A stretch of DNA of 64,000 bases from DATFFO01 sp963744905 (GTDB lineage Bacteria; Actinomycetota; Acidimicrobiia; Spongiisociales; ZC4RG35), in assembly GCA_963744905.1 (NCBI GenBank), contig CAVUUV010000004.1, positions 210,843-274,842 on the forward strand. The letters run 5' to 3'. How positions within the stretch are numbered: the first letter of the stretch is position 1; each line of letters begins with the position of its first letter. This document shows positions 54,537 to 63,122 of the stretch, piece after piece. A program made the position numbers and the translations under genes. Below the pieces are notes generated by a model that did not search any database, had not been told where the DNA came from, and worked only from the letters and a program-made list of their open reading frames with translations.

Positions 54537-55591
54537 CGCAGAGCGCCCGCCGTCTCCACCATCGGGGCCAGTTCCACCGCCTCTCCATGGCGCCGGGACG
54601 ACTCCAGGGCGGCGTGAACCACGGCCAGGGCCCGCACGGCCTCCTCCGCCCCCACCTCGACCTCGGCCTTGCCCCTGATGGCGAGAGCGAACTCCTCCAG
54701 CTGCTCGCGGAACATGTCGGTGTGAGGCATCTCCACCGGAGGTCGCTCCGTTTGGCGGTAGGCCTGACTGACCAGGGTGCTCTTCGAGTCGGCCAGATGA
54801 GACTGATCCCAGTTGTTGAAGTCGAGATCGTAGAACAGGTTGGCCTCCGTTCCCTGAAGGCGCATCTGGTAGACCCCCGGTGATGCCCAACCGGTCCCCA
54901 GGTAGCCCAGTGGGCCGGAGGCGAACTCGAGGATGGCCATCACGGCATCGGGCACCTCGGAGGCTGTGTACAGCTTGCGAGCGTGGGCGGAGACAGACGC
55001 CACCGGACCCAGCAGGTACTGGAGGGTGTCGGCGTGGTGGACGCCGAGCTGGATCAGGGCCCCGCCGGGGCTCTTGTCGGCGAAGAAGCGCCAGGTCTGC
55101 GGGGTGAGCTCCAGGCCCCGCTCGTTGGAGAAGTTGGCCTCGGCCAGAGAGATCTCTCCCAGCTTCCCCTCGGACAGCCACTTCTTCATCGCCCGGTGCC
55201 CGCCCAGGCGGCGGGCGCTGTGGCCCACGGCGAATGGCAGTCCGCTGGCCGCCGCTGCCCGGGCGATATCTCCGGCATCCTCCAGGGAGTGGGCGATGGG
55301 CTTGTCGGTGTACACCGCCTTCCCGGCGTCGAAGCACTCCAATATGACGGACTTGTGGGTGTCGTTGGGCGTGGTGACCAGTACGCCCTCGATGTCGGGA
55401 TCGGCCAGCAGCTCGTCGAGGGTGGCGGCGGCGCGGGGGACATCGAACTCCTCCTGGAAGGCTCGGCGAGAATCCTCCGATCGGGAGAAGCAACTGGCCA
55501 GCTCGATCACCTCCCCCCGCTGAGCACCCCGGGCCAGGACCCGGGCCCAGCGACCCAGCCCAATCGATGCCAGACGGACCTTGTCATCCAT
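54533..55591 (-). CDS. Gfo/Idh/MocA-family oxidoreductase
   Basis: 352 residues. Rossmann motif IGLGRWARV near the start, TTPNDTHKS, the lysine in TDKPIAHS, and the active-site pair in GVHHADTL. It has the shape of inositol/scyllo-inositol-type dehydrogenases. Its start overlaps the cupin stop by 8 bases and its stop overlaps the hydrolase start by 4. Part of the 57705-51646 operon. Confidence 0.86.
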   Translation of the reverse strand: MDDKVRLASIGLGRWARVLARGAQRGEVIELASCFSRSEDSRRAFQEEFDVPRAAATLDELLADPDIEGVLVTTPNDTHKSVILECFDAGKAVYTDKPIAHSLEDAGDIARAAAASGLPFAVGHSARRLGGHRAMKKWLSEGKLGEISLAEANFSNERGLELTPQTWRFFADKSPGGALIQLGVHHADTLQYLLGPVASVSAHARKLYTASEVPDAVMAILEFASGPLGYLGTGWASPGVYQMRLQGTEANLFYDLDFNNWDQSHLADSKSTLVSQAYRQTERPPVEMPHTDMFREQLEEFALAIRGKAEVEVGAEEAVRALAVVHAALESSRRHGEAVELAPMVETAGALR

Positions 55592-55964
55592 GCGGTTCCT
55601 CCTTTGCCTCGAGGATCGTGTCGAGCTCCTCGATGTTGTCTTCCAGTCGGGGATGGGGGAAGAAGCAGACCAGGGTCATACGTTCATAGGGCAACGTGGC
55701 GTGAGGCACCCCGGCCGGTATTCGTACCCAACTTCCGGGCTGGAGGGGGTGCTGCTCACCGTCGATCCACACCCGGCCCCTGCCCTCGCTGACGAAGTAG
55801 ACCTCCTCGCTGTGGGGATGCCGGTGAGGCGTCCTGGTGGGGACCGGCTCCAGGATCACCCGCCGGGCGCTGGACTGGCCCGGGCTCCGGCCGGCAAACG
55901 GGTCCGCGGTTCTACGCCCCGGGAATTGATGGAAGACCAGGTCAACGCCGTCCACCACAGTCAC
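55584..55964 (-). CDS. Single-domain cupin protein
   Basis: 126 residues from GTG 55964, which overlaps the creatininase stop (GTGA). The cupin_2 metal motif HRHPHSEEVYFVSEGRG and the second motif PAGVPHATLPYE are both present, giving a typical His3-Glu type site. Such small cupins are isomerases, dioxygenase-like or ligand-binding proteins. Sits between a creatininase-family and a Gfo/Idh gene. Confidence 0.85.
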   Translation of the reverse strand: MTVVDGVDLVFHQFPGRRTADPFAGRSPGQSSARRVILEPVPTRTPHRHPHSEEVYFVSEGRGRVWIDGEQHPLQPGSWVRIPAGVPHATLPYERMTLVCFFPHPRLEDNIEELDTILEAKEEPHG

Positions 55965-56722
55965 GTGGCGTCACCCCGGGCGGCCAGCACCGATCGCACC
56001 GCAACCTCGGCCTCCGCCGCCACTGTGGAGGCGAAGGCCCTCGCCTCCTGTGGCGTGGCCCAGGTGGGATTGCCATACCAACCGTCGTCGGCTATCTCGG
56101 TGACGTCGGTGACGTAGCCGTAAACCTCCTTGGACCTGCGCATGGCGTCGAGGGCAGCAGCGCCTTCCGGCCGGCTGGGCTCGCCGACCCGGTCGAACCG
56201 GACCAGGTCGGGGTTGAGCGCCATCACGGCCAGGGTCTCGATTCCTCCTCCGTGGGTCAGTTCTCCGCCCTTGTCGGCGTAGATGCGCTGGGCGGTGTAG
56301 CACACCTGGGCGGCGACTACCAGAACGTCGTTCTGATCCTGCAACTCGGTGGCGACAGCGTCGAGAGAGGCGATGTTGCCCTCGTGCCAGTTCACGAAGA
56401 CGAACGCCCTCACCCCCATCTCGACCAGCTCCTCGCACAGGTTGAAGACCAGGCCTTCGAAAACCTGGCGGCGCAACGAGATGGTGCCGGGATGCCCGGC
56501 GTGGATGGGCGTCACCCCGTAGGGGCCTGCCGGCACCAGAAGGGCATCGAGACGCTCGGCCAGATCGGCGGCGACCAGATCGGCGGCGATTATGTCGGTC
56601 CCGCAAGGCAAGTGGGGCCCGTGCTGCTCGACGCTGCCGAAAGGAATGACGGCGATGCCGCTCCGCTCCACCAGGGCCGCCACATCGGGTGAAGTCAGGT
56701 CGTGGATGGACCGGGTGCTCAT
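55961..56722 (-). CDS. Creatininase-family amidohydrolase, second copy
   Basis: 253 residues from ATG 56722 (ATGA overlap with the dehydrogenase). Metal motifs GSVEQHGPHLPCGTD (Glu32, His34, Asp43) and NWHEGN match the paralogue at 30106. GGGIETLAVM occupies the family Glu position. Predicted hydrolysis of a cyclic amide, imide or formamide. It sits second in the long minus-strand operon. Confidence 0.88.
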   Translation of the reverse strand: MSTRSIHDLTSPDVAALVERSGIAVIPFGSVEQHGPHLPCGTDIIAADLVAADLAERLDALLVPAGPYGVTPIHAGHPGTISLRRQVFEGLVFNLCEELVEMGVRAFVFVNWHEGNIASLDAVATELQDQNDVLVVAAQVCYTAQRIYADKGGELTHGGGIETLAVMALNPDLVRFDRVGEPSRPEGAAALDAMRRSKEVYGYVTDVTEIADDGWYGNPTWATPQEARAFASTVAAEAEVAVRSVLAARGDAT

Positions 56723-57705
56723 GCGCGCCCCGGGGTGGGCTCGGGGACGACCAGGGCGTTGAGCGGCGGTTCTCCGTCGAGGATGCGCCGGGCCTCGGCG
56801 GCACCCCGGCGCCGCAACTCCAGCTCCGATTCCTCGGTGTACCACGCCATGTGGGGTGTGAGGATGAGCGAATCCGCCACGGCCGCCAAGCGTGAGACGT
56901 CGGGCGGCTCGAGAGCGTATACATCGAGGGCCGCGACCGCCGGTATTCCCCGGGCCAGCGCATCGATCAGCGCCTCCTGGTCGACCAGGGCGCCCCGGGC
57001 AGTGTTGACCAGGACCGACCCGACCCGCATCGCGGCCAGCTCTTCGGCCCCGATCAGCGGGCGCTCGGGGGGTGGTGGGGCGTGGAGGGAGACTACGTCC
57101 GCCCCGGCCAGCAGCTGGTCCAGCTCCGCCGGCTCCGCCCCTGTTGCCCTCACCGCGTCCGAGGAAACGACCGGGTCGGCCACCATGACCGAGGCGAAAC
57201 CGAACGGCGCCGTCAGCTCCAGCACTCTCCGGCCGATTCGGCCGAACCCGACCAGACCGAGAGTGGAGACGGCCGGAAGATGAAGCGGCCTCAATACATC
57301 CAACCCCCAGTGGCCGTCGCGCACATAGCGGTCGGCCATGGGCAGGCGCCGCATGGCAGCGAGCATGAGCGTGATGGTGTGGAGGGCAACAGACTCTGTG
57401 CCGTAGTCGGGCACGTACGAGACCCAGATTCCTCGTCGTTTGGCCGCCTCCAGGTCAACCGAGTCGACCCCCACCCCCAGGCGGACGATCCCCCTGCAGT
57501 CGAGGCGGCCGATGGTGTCGGCATCGAAAAGGGGGGCAGCGCCGGCCAGAATCACCTCCGCCCCGGCGGATACAGAAACCACTTCGTCGGGACTTCTTCC
57601 CGGTCCCGAGACGATCTCCACATCGCCCAACACCCGGCGCTCCACGTCGAAGTCGGCGAACCGGGTTCCGAGAATGGCCAGGCGTGGTCTCGCGGATGAT
57701 TGCAC
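56719..57705 (-). CDS. D-2-hydroxyacid dehydrogenase (NAD-dependent)
   Basis: 328 residues from GTG 57705; longer in-frame starts would run through the operator. Nucleotide-binding motif GLVGFGRIGRRV. Catalytic Arg in NTARGALVD, Glu in DVYALEP and His in LTPHMAW match the formate/glycerate/hydroxyisocaproate dehydrogenase family. It reduces a 2-keto acid or oxidises a D-2-hydroxy acid. First gene of the six-gene operon running to 51646. Confidence 0.87.
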   Translation of the reverse strand: MQSSARPRLAILGTRFADFDVERRVLGDVEIVSGPGRSPDEVVSVSAGAEVILAGAAPLFDADTIGRLDCRGIVRLGVGVDSVDLEAAKRRGIWVSYVPDYGTESVALHTITLMLAAMRRLPMADRYVRDGHWGLDVLRPLHLPAVSTLGLVGFGRIGRRVLELTAPFGFASVMVADPVVSSDAVRATGAEPAELDQLLAGADVVSLHAPPPPERPLIGAEELAAMRVGSVLVNTARGALVDQEALIDALARGIPAVAALDVYALEPPDVSRLAAVADSLILTPHMAWYTEESELELRRRGAAEARRILDGEPPLNALVVPEPTPGRA

Positions 57706-57723
57706 CGGACCGGAGTGTAGGAC

Positions 57724-57737
57724 GACAATCGATTGCG
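57724..57737. promoter_or_regulatory. LacI-type operator, core CAATCGATTG
   Basis: GACAATCGATTGCG, with a perfect palindrome at 57726-57735, lies 20 bases upstream of the long minus-strand operon and 36 bases before the divergent DUF2007-like gene. Confidence 0.72.
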
Positions 57738-57771
57738 GAACAACCCGCATCAGTGGTGACGGCTGCCTACC

Positions 57772-58092
57772 GTGGAGCTCATGGGCGGCAGCGACCGCGT
57801 ACTCGTAATGGTTTGCAGCAGCGAGCTGCAGGCACGGGTGGTGATGGCCAGCCTGATCGAGCACGGCATCGCGGCGCGGACGACACCGGGACCGAGGGCG
57901 GGGCCGATCGGCCCCCGTCATTACCAGGTGTGGGTGCAGGCCGATCAACTGGACGACGCCCGCTCGATCGTGGCCGATCTCAAGCATCCGGTGGGACGCG
58001 GCCTCCTCGATCCGCGCCGACTGTTGCCGGTCCTGCTCGGCCTGGCCCTGCTCCTGTTCCTGCTCGTCGTCGTGGCTCGTCTCTTCTCATAG
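57772..58092 (+). CDS. DUF2007-like small membrane protein
   Basis: 106 residues from GTG 57772 (ATG 57781 is an alternative). The N-terminal half, VLVMVCSSELQARVVMASLIEHGIAA, then VWVQADQLDDARSIV, matches the putative signal-transducing DUF2007 fold. A single hydrophobic C-terminal helix (about 84-104) predicts membrane anchoring. It shares the promoter gap with the dehydrogenase operon and is followed by the molybdenum hydroxylase gene. Function unknown. Confidence 0.7.
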   Translation: MELMGGSDRVLVMVCSSELQARVVMASLIEHGIAARTTPGPRAGPIGPRHYQVWVQADQLDDARSIVADLKHPVGRGLLDPRRLLPVLLGLALLLFLLVVVARLFS

Positions 58093-58152
58093 TCCGACAC
58101 CGCCGCGATGGCGACGGTCGGGATCAGCCACTGGGCGACGACGGACGCACCC

Positions 58153-58166
58153 CGCAATCGATTGGA
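58153..58166. promoter_or_regulatory. LacI-type operator, core CAATCGATTG
   Basis: CGCAATCGATTGGA (palindrome 58155-58164) lies 14 bases before GTG 58180. It argues that the longer reading frame from 58108 is not the real start. Confidence 0.7.
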
Positions 58167-58179
58167 TATCCTGCGGCCC

Positions 58180-60483
58180 GTGAGCCAGCCCGACCCACAT
58201 CCGGATAACAGGCCCGATCCCGGCTTCTTCAGCCCCTCATCTCCGCCACGCCGCGAGGATCCGCGCCTGATCACCGGGGCGGGGCGGTTCGTAGGCGATA
58301 TCGTTCTTCCCGGAACGATCCATCTGGCCTTTGTCCGCAGCACCGAGGCCCATGCAGCCATAACCGGGATCGACCGAGCCGCAGCCGCCTCATCGCCGGG
58401 CGTGGTGGGTGTCTTCATCGCCGAGGACCTTGCCCTCCCCGATATTCCCGGCGACGCCGGTCCGATTTCTGCTCCCGGGTTCTCCCGTCCCCATCTCGCC
58501 TCCGATCGGGTCAGGTACGTGACCGAACCCGTGGCGGTGGTGGCGGCCGAGAGCGCGGTCGTGGCGATGGACGCCGCCGACCTGGTGTGGGTGGACTACG
58601 AGTCGCTGCCGGTCGTGGCCGACACCGACCAGGCTCTGACCGACGACACCGTCATTCATCAGCAGGCGGGAACCAACGTCGTCGAAAGATGGGAACACGG
58701 CGCGCCGACCGATGGAATCGAGCATGATGTGAGCGCGGAGGTTGTCCTCCGCAACCAGCGAGTTGCTCCCACTCCGATCGAACCCCTGGGGATCCTGGCG
58801 GAGCCCGGAGAGGACGGACGGCTGACCGTCTACCTGAGCCATCAGCGGCCACACGGGGCCCGATCATGGCTGGCGGCGCTGTTGGGCCTGGCACCGGATC
58901 AGCTGAGAGTGGTGGTGCCGGACGTCGGAGGCGCCTTCGGCATGAAGGGCATGGCCTTCCCCGAGTACACCATCACTGCCGCCCTGGCTCTCAGGCTGAA
59001 CCGGCCGGTGAGGTGGATCGAGCGACGCCGCGAGGAGCTGGGGGGCGGCACGCACGGACGAGGCTCCACCCAGCGGGTGAGGTTGGCCGGTCGGGCCGAC
59101 GGGAGAATCGAGCGGGCCGAGATCCACAACCTGGCCGACACCGGCGCCTACCCGCACAACGGCCTCTCCATACCCATCTTCACCAGATACGTCGCCACCG
59201 GCCTGTACGACATCGAGGACGTGTGGATCACCAGCACCACCGTGGTGACCAACCGGGCCCCGACCGGCTCCTATCGAGGGGCGGGGAGGCCGGAGGCGGC
59301 CTATGCCATCGAGCGTGCCGTGGACGCCTTCGCCCGCGCCGCCGGGCTCGACGTCGCCGAGGTGAGACGAAAGAACTTCATAGCCGCGGACGCTCTTCCG
59401 TTTCGCACCCCCACCGGCGCCCTTTACGACTCCGGAGACTATGCCCAGGCGCTTGCCCGGGCCGAGGATCTGGTCGACGTCGACTCGGTGCGAGACGAGC
59501 AGCGCCGAAGATTGACAGACGGTATCGACCCCATTGGCCTGGGTTTCGGAGCATTCGTGGAACGGGCGGGCGGGAGGATCGACGGGGGTGAATACGGTCG
59601 GGTGGAGGTGGACGAGCGAGGCTGTGTCTCGGTCCGCAGCGGTTCCATGGCTGCCGGACAGGGCCACGACACCGTTTTCTCCCTGCTGGTGGCCGAGGCT
59701 CTCTCGGTTGAACCCGACGGGATCACGTTCCTGGCCGGTGACACCGATCAGGTGGCGAGGGGGACCGGAACCTTTGCCAGCCGATCCGCCCAGATGGGTG
59801 CCTCCGCCTTGTGGAGGACCGCCCATCGGGTGAGGGAGGCCGCCATCAGCTTGGCCGCCGACATGCTGGAGGCGGCGCCCGCAGACGTGGTGTTGGCCGA
59901 GGGCCGCTTCGGGGTCGTCGGCTCGCCCGGCCGGGGTCTCTCGTGGAAGGAGGTGGCGGCCGAGGCGGCGCGGGAGGAGGTGGAACTGGCCGCTGAAGAG
60001 TGGTACGTGCCCGGCGCCCAGACCTTCCCCTATGGGGTTCACGTCGCCGTGGTTGAGGTGATCCTGGAGACCGGTGAGGTACGCCTCCTGAAGATGGTGA
60101 CAGTCGACGACTGCGGACGGGTCCTCGACCCCATGATCGTGGAGGGCCAGCTGCAGGGGTCGTTGATGCAGGGCATCGGTCAGGCTCTCTATGAAGAGGT
60201 GGACTACTCCGGCGACGGCCAACTCCGCACCGCCACCTTGATGGACTACGAGCTGCCCCGGGCCGGTGACGCCCCGCCCATGATCTCGGCGCGCCTGGTC
60301 CATCCCGCCCCCTCCAACCCGCTGGGCGTGAAGGGGACCGGGGAGGCCGGATGCATCGGCGCCCCTCCGGCGGTGGTCAACGCCGCCCTCGACGCCCTGG
60401 CTCCGTATGGGGTGACTCACCTGGACATGCCCCTGCGGCCGGCCCGGGTATGGGAGGCGATACAGCGGGCCACCGGAACCTGA
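58180..60483 (+). CDS. Xanthine-dehydrogenase-family molybdopterin subunit (CoxL-like, form II type)
   Basis: 767 residues from GTG 58180, chosen because the operator lies just upstream. Domain order matches the large subunit of molybdenum hydroxylases: an N-terminal aldehyde-oxidase a/b hammerhead, then molybdopterin-binding domains. SYRGAGR at 364-370 is the form II pattern, not the AYRCSFR of true CO dehydrogenase. GVKGTGEAG has catalytic Glu722. Such enzymes hydroxylate N-heterocycles or aldehydes with water. No small FeS or medium FAD subunit gene is adjacent, so partners must be elsewhere. Confidence 0.88.
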   Translation: MSQPDPHPDNRPDPGFFSPSSPPRREDPRLITGAGRFVGDIVLPGTIHLAFVRSTEAHAAITGIDRAAAASSPGVVGVFIAEDLALPDIPGDAGPISAPGFSRPHLASDRVRYVTEPVAVVAAESAVVAMDAADLVWVDYESLPVVADTDQALTDDTVIHQQAGTNVVERWEHGAPTDGIEHDVSAEVVLRNQRVAPTPIEPLGILAEPGEDGRLTVYLSHQRPHGARSWLAALLGLAPDQLRVVVPDVGGAFGMKGMAFPEYTITAALALRLNRPVRWIERRREELGGGTHGRGSTQRVRLAGRADGRIERAEIHNLADTGAYPHNGLSIPIFTRYVATGLYDIEDVWITSTTVVTNRAPTGSYRGAGRPEAAYAIERAVDAFARAAGLDVAEVRRKNFIAADALPFRTPTGALYDSGDYAQALARAEDLVDVDSVRDEQRRRLTDGIDPIGLGFGAFVERAGGRIDGGEYGRVEVDERGCVSVRSGSMAAGQGHDTVFSLLVAEALSVEPDGITFLAGDTDQVARGTGTFASRSAQMGASALWRTAHRVREAAISLAADMLEAAPADVVLAEGRFGVVGSPGRGLSWKEVAAEAAREEVELAAEEWYVPGAQTFPYGVHVAVVEVILETGEVRLLKMVTVDDCGRVLDPMIVEGQLQGSLMQGIGQALYEEVDYSGDGQLRTATLMDYELPRAGDAPPMISARLVHPAPSNPLGVKGTGEAGCIGAPPAVVNAALDALAPYGVTHLDMPLRPARVWEAIQRATGT

Positions 60484-60524
60484 GCGGTGGCGAGACGCTA
60501 GATTGGGCGCACGGAGGTTGGACC

Positions 60525-61097
60525 TTGCCGAGAATCCCCTACCCGAATCTCGATTCGCTTTCCCCCGGGGACCGGGAGATAGTGGAGTACGGGCGGGTGC
60601 ACAGCACCCCCCGACCCGAGAGCCAGGCCATACGCAGCCATGTGCCGGCCGTCCTCCACGCATTCACCCAGGCGTGGCGAACCACCTTTCTGGACGGCGT
60701 GCTGGATCACCAGATCAAGGAGTTGTGCCGGGTCTACGTATCCAAGTCGATTGCCTGCGACTATTGAGGGGTGCAGCGGTCCGTCCAGGCTGGACGGCAG
60801 GGACTCACCGAGGCCGATTACGACGAGCTGCTCCAGTTCGAGACCTCTGACCGATTTGACCAGCGCGAGAAGACGGCGCTGCGCTACACCAGCGCCATCC
60901 TCTGGGACGCCTCAATCGCCGACGACGCCCTGTGGGAGGATCTCCACACCCATTTCAGCCCGCCCGAGCTGGTGGAGCTGGGCTTCTTCATTGCCCTCAC
61001 CAGTGGCCAGCAGAGGTGGATAAAGACCCTGGACATCGGCCACCGTCAGGTCTTGGGCGACACCGACGTCGGCCTGGCGGCCGGCACTAGTCCATGA
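60525..61097 (+). CDS. AhpD-like selenoprotein with CxxU motif (in-frame TGA)
   Basis: 190 residues from TTG 60525 (ACGGAGG at 60511), if the TGA at 60765-60767 (codon 81) is selenocysteine. The frame reads SKSIACDY-U-GVQRSVQAG and continues to a TAG at 61095. The paralogue at 31102 has CTYC at the same place, so Cys82 there corresponds to U81 here, and the two agree on both sides (for example ELVELG and QRWxKTLD). A SECIS-like hairpin starts 13 bases after the TGA. AhpD-like proteins are thiol/disulfide peroxidases or reductases, and Sec forms are known in this family. Follows the molybdenum hydroxylase gene in the same direction. Convergent with the E1 beta gene. Confidence 0.85.
60781..60797 (+). 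promoter_or_regulatory. Bacterial SECIS-like hairpin for the AhpD-like gene
   Basis: CCGTCCA-GGC-TGGACGG is a perfect 7-bp stem with G first in the loop. The loop begins 20 bases after the TGA. An outer pairing of TGAG (60765-60768) with CTCA just downstream would put the UGA at the base of the stem, as in known bacterial SECIS elements. Confidence 0.7.
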
Positions 61098-62061
61098 TCT
61101 TGTATATCTCGGTGTAGACCCGATCGGCGGAAGGGACGGCCAGATCCTCGAGGCTCTCGGCCGCCGGGAGGGGGATGTGGGGGGTGGTTATGCGCACCAC
61201 GGGGCCATCCAGATCCCAGAACGCCTCGTGAGACACGATCGACGCCAGCTCCGCTCCCCACCCGCATAGTCGGGGGTTCTCCTCCACCGTGAACAAGTGG
61301 CCCGTCTTCTCCACCGAGGAGAGGATGGTGCTGGTGTCGAGGGGGACGAGGCTGCGGACGTCGATCACCTCGGCCGAGATCCCGTCGGCGGAGAGACGCT
61401 CCGCCGCCTCCAGCGCTCGGGGAACCATGAGCGCCAGGGCGACGATCGTGCAGTCGCTGCCTTCTCTCACTACCCGGGCCTCGCCCAGCCGATCGGCGAT
61501 CTCGCCCTCGGGTACCTCGCCTTTGGTGGCCATGAGCGACTTGTGCTCGAAGAACACCACCGGGTCGGGATCCCGCACCGCCGCCGCCATCAGGCCCACC
61601 ACATCCCTGGGGTTCGAGGGAGCGACCACCTTGAGCCCCGGGATCATCATGCACCAGTTCTCGACGCTCTGAGAGTGCTGGGCGCCGAAGCGGGAACCGC
61701 CCCCGTTGGCGGTGCGGACCACCACCGGCACCGTCATCTGGCCGCCGGTCATATATCGGGACTTGGCCATCTCGTTGGCGAGGATGTCGAAGCACACCGC
61801 CAGGAAGTCCGAGAACATGATCTCGGCGATGACCGGTATCCCGGTGAGTGCGGCGCCCATCGCCGCGCCCAGGATCGCCTGCTCGGAGATGGGGGTGTCG
61901 CGCACCCGTTCGGGGCCGAACTCGTCCAGCAGTCCCACCGTGGTCTTGAACACTCCCCCCGCTCCGGCGATGTCCTCACCCAGCATCACCAGGCGGGGAT
62001 CGCGGCGCATCTCCTGGGCGATGCCGTAGGCGACGGCCTCGCGATAACTCAGTTCCGCCAT
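61087..62061 (-). CDS. Thiamine-diphosphate dehydrogenase E1 beta subunit
   Basis: 324 residues from ATG 62061. Typical E1 beta features: SYREAVAYGIAQEM, GEDIAGAGGVF, TPISEQAILGAAMG and the C-terminal transketolase_C-like domain with DVRSLVPLD and VEENPRLCGWG. Forms the alpha2beta2 E1 with the gene upstream (13-base overlap). Pyruvate, acetoin and branched-chain 2-oxo acids are possible substrates. No E2 or E3 gene is in the window. Confidence 0.9.
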   Translation of the reverse strand: MAELSYREAVAYGIAQEMRRDPRLVMLGEDIAGAGGVFKTTVGLLDEFGPERVRDTPISEQAILGAAMGAALTGIPVIAEIMFSDFLAVCFDILANEMAKSRYMTGGQMTVPVVVRTANGGGSRFGAQHSQSVENWCMMIPGLKVVAPSNPRDVVGLMAAAVRDPDPVVFFEHKSLMATKGEVPEGEIADRLGEARVVREGSDCTIVALALMVPRALEAAERLSADGISAEVIDVRSLVPLDTSTILSSVEKTGHLFTVEENPRLCGWGAELASIVSHEAFWDLDGPVVRITTPHIPLPAAESLEDLAVPSADRVYTEIYKIMD

Positions 62062-63122
62062 GCCGAACCTCCATCGGCCCATACGTCCGTCAGCAGCACC
62101 GACTCGTCGGGACGCGGCCCCGCTTTGGCGAATTCGGTCGCCTCGTCCACCGCCCGGGCCACTTCCTGGGAGACCCGGGCCAGGTCGGCCTCGGGCACCC
62201 CAAGACGGAGTAGGCGCTGGTGGTAGAGCGAAATCGGGTCCCGGTCCAACCACGCCTCCACCTCGGCCGGGGGACGGTACTTGCCGGGATCCGCCCGGCT
62301 GTGTCCCCCCTGGCGATATGTAACGGCTTCCACCAACGACGGGCCCCCGCCCGAGCGCGCCTTGCCGATAACCTCACCGGCCACCTGGTAGACGGCGTCG
62401 GCGTCATTGCCGTCCACCACGATCCCGTCGAGCCCATACGACGACGCCCGATCGGCACCCGGATGTGCCACCGCGGTTACCAGGTCGATCGGCGTGTACT
62501 CCATGTAGAGGTTGTTCTCGCACACGAACACGATGGGAAGGCCCCAGATCGAGGCCAGGTTGAGCGCCTCGTGGAAGGCGCCGATGTTGGTGGCACCGTC
62601 CCCGAAGAAGACCACCGCCACCTGATCCGTACCCCGCATCTGGGCCGACCAGGCAGCCCCGTTGCCGATGCACAGGTGGGCACCGACGATGGCGTAGGAA
62701 CCCATCATGTTGTGCTCCACCGAGGCCAGGTGCATCGACCCGCCCTTGCCGCCCAGGATCCCGTTCGAGCGGCCCAGTAACTCGGCCATCACCGGGCCCA
62801 TCGGCCCTCCCCGGGCCAGGGTGTGGGCGTGTCCCCGATAGGTGGCGAAGGTGTAGTCGTCGGGCCGCAAGGCGGCACCGAATCCGGTAGCCACCGCCTC
62901 CATCCCCAACGACAGATGCGAAGTGCCCTTGACCAGGTTCTGCATGAACAGGTCGTAGGCCCGCTTCTCGAACTGGCGCAGCTCCTGTTGGGTCCGGTAC
63001 ATGTCGAGGCGCCGCTCGAGGGGGATGTCGAGACGATCATTGGCCTCGTCGGCAGGCGACGGCAATCGCGCCTCTCGTCGGGCGTAGTCGATCAGTTGAG
63101 AGTCGAACCCCTCAGTAGGCAT
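62049..63122 (-). CDS. Thiamine-diphosphate dehydrogenase E1 alpha subunit
   Basis: 357 residues from ATG 63122. The thiamine-diphosphate motif is GDGATNIGAFHEAL through VFVCENN, spanning the usual GDG to N distance. GKGGSMHL and HSRADPGKYRP complete the pattern of acetoin/pyruvate dehydrogenase E1 alpha. Overlaps the M24 gene upstream by 11 bases and E1 beta downstream by 13, so the three are translationally linked. Confidence 0.9.
   Translation of the reverse strand: MPTEGFDSQLIDYARREARLPSPADEANDRLDIPLERRLDMYRTQQELRQFEKRAYDLFMQNLVKGTSHLSLGMEAVATGFGAALRPDDYTFATYRGHAHTLARGGPMGPVMAELLGRSNGILGGKGGSMHLASVEHNMMGSYAIVGAHLCIGNGAAWSAQMRGTDQVAVVFFGDGATNIGAFHEALNLASIWGLPIVFVCENNLYMEYTPIDLVTAVAHPGADRASSYGLDGIVVDGNDADAVYQVAGEVIGKARSGGGPSLVEAVTYRQGGHSRADPGKYRPPAEVEAWLDRDPISLYHQRLLRLGVPEADLARVSQEVARAVDEATEFAKAGPRPDESVLLTDVWADGGSAWRN

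Noticed and set aside
58108..58179. Upstream in-frame ATG (58108) for the molybdenum hydroxylase gene
   Set aside because: It would place the perfect operator at 58155-58164 within the coding region. GTG 58180 fits both the operator and the usual N-terminus.
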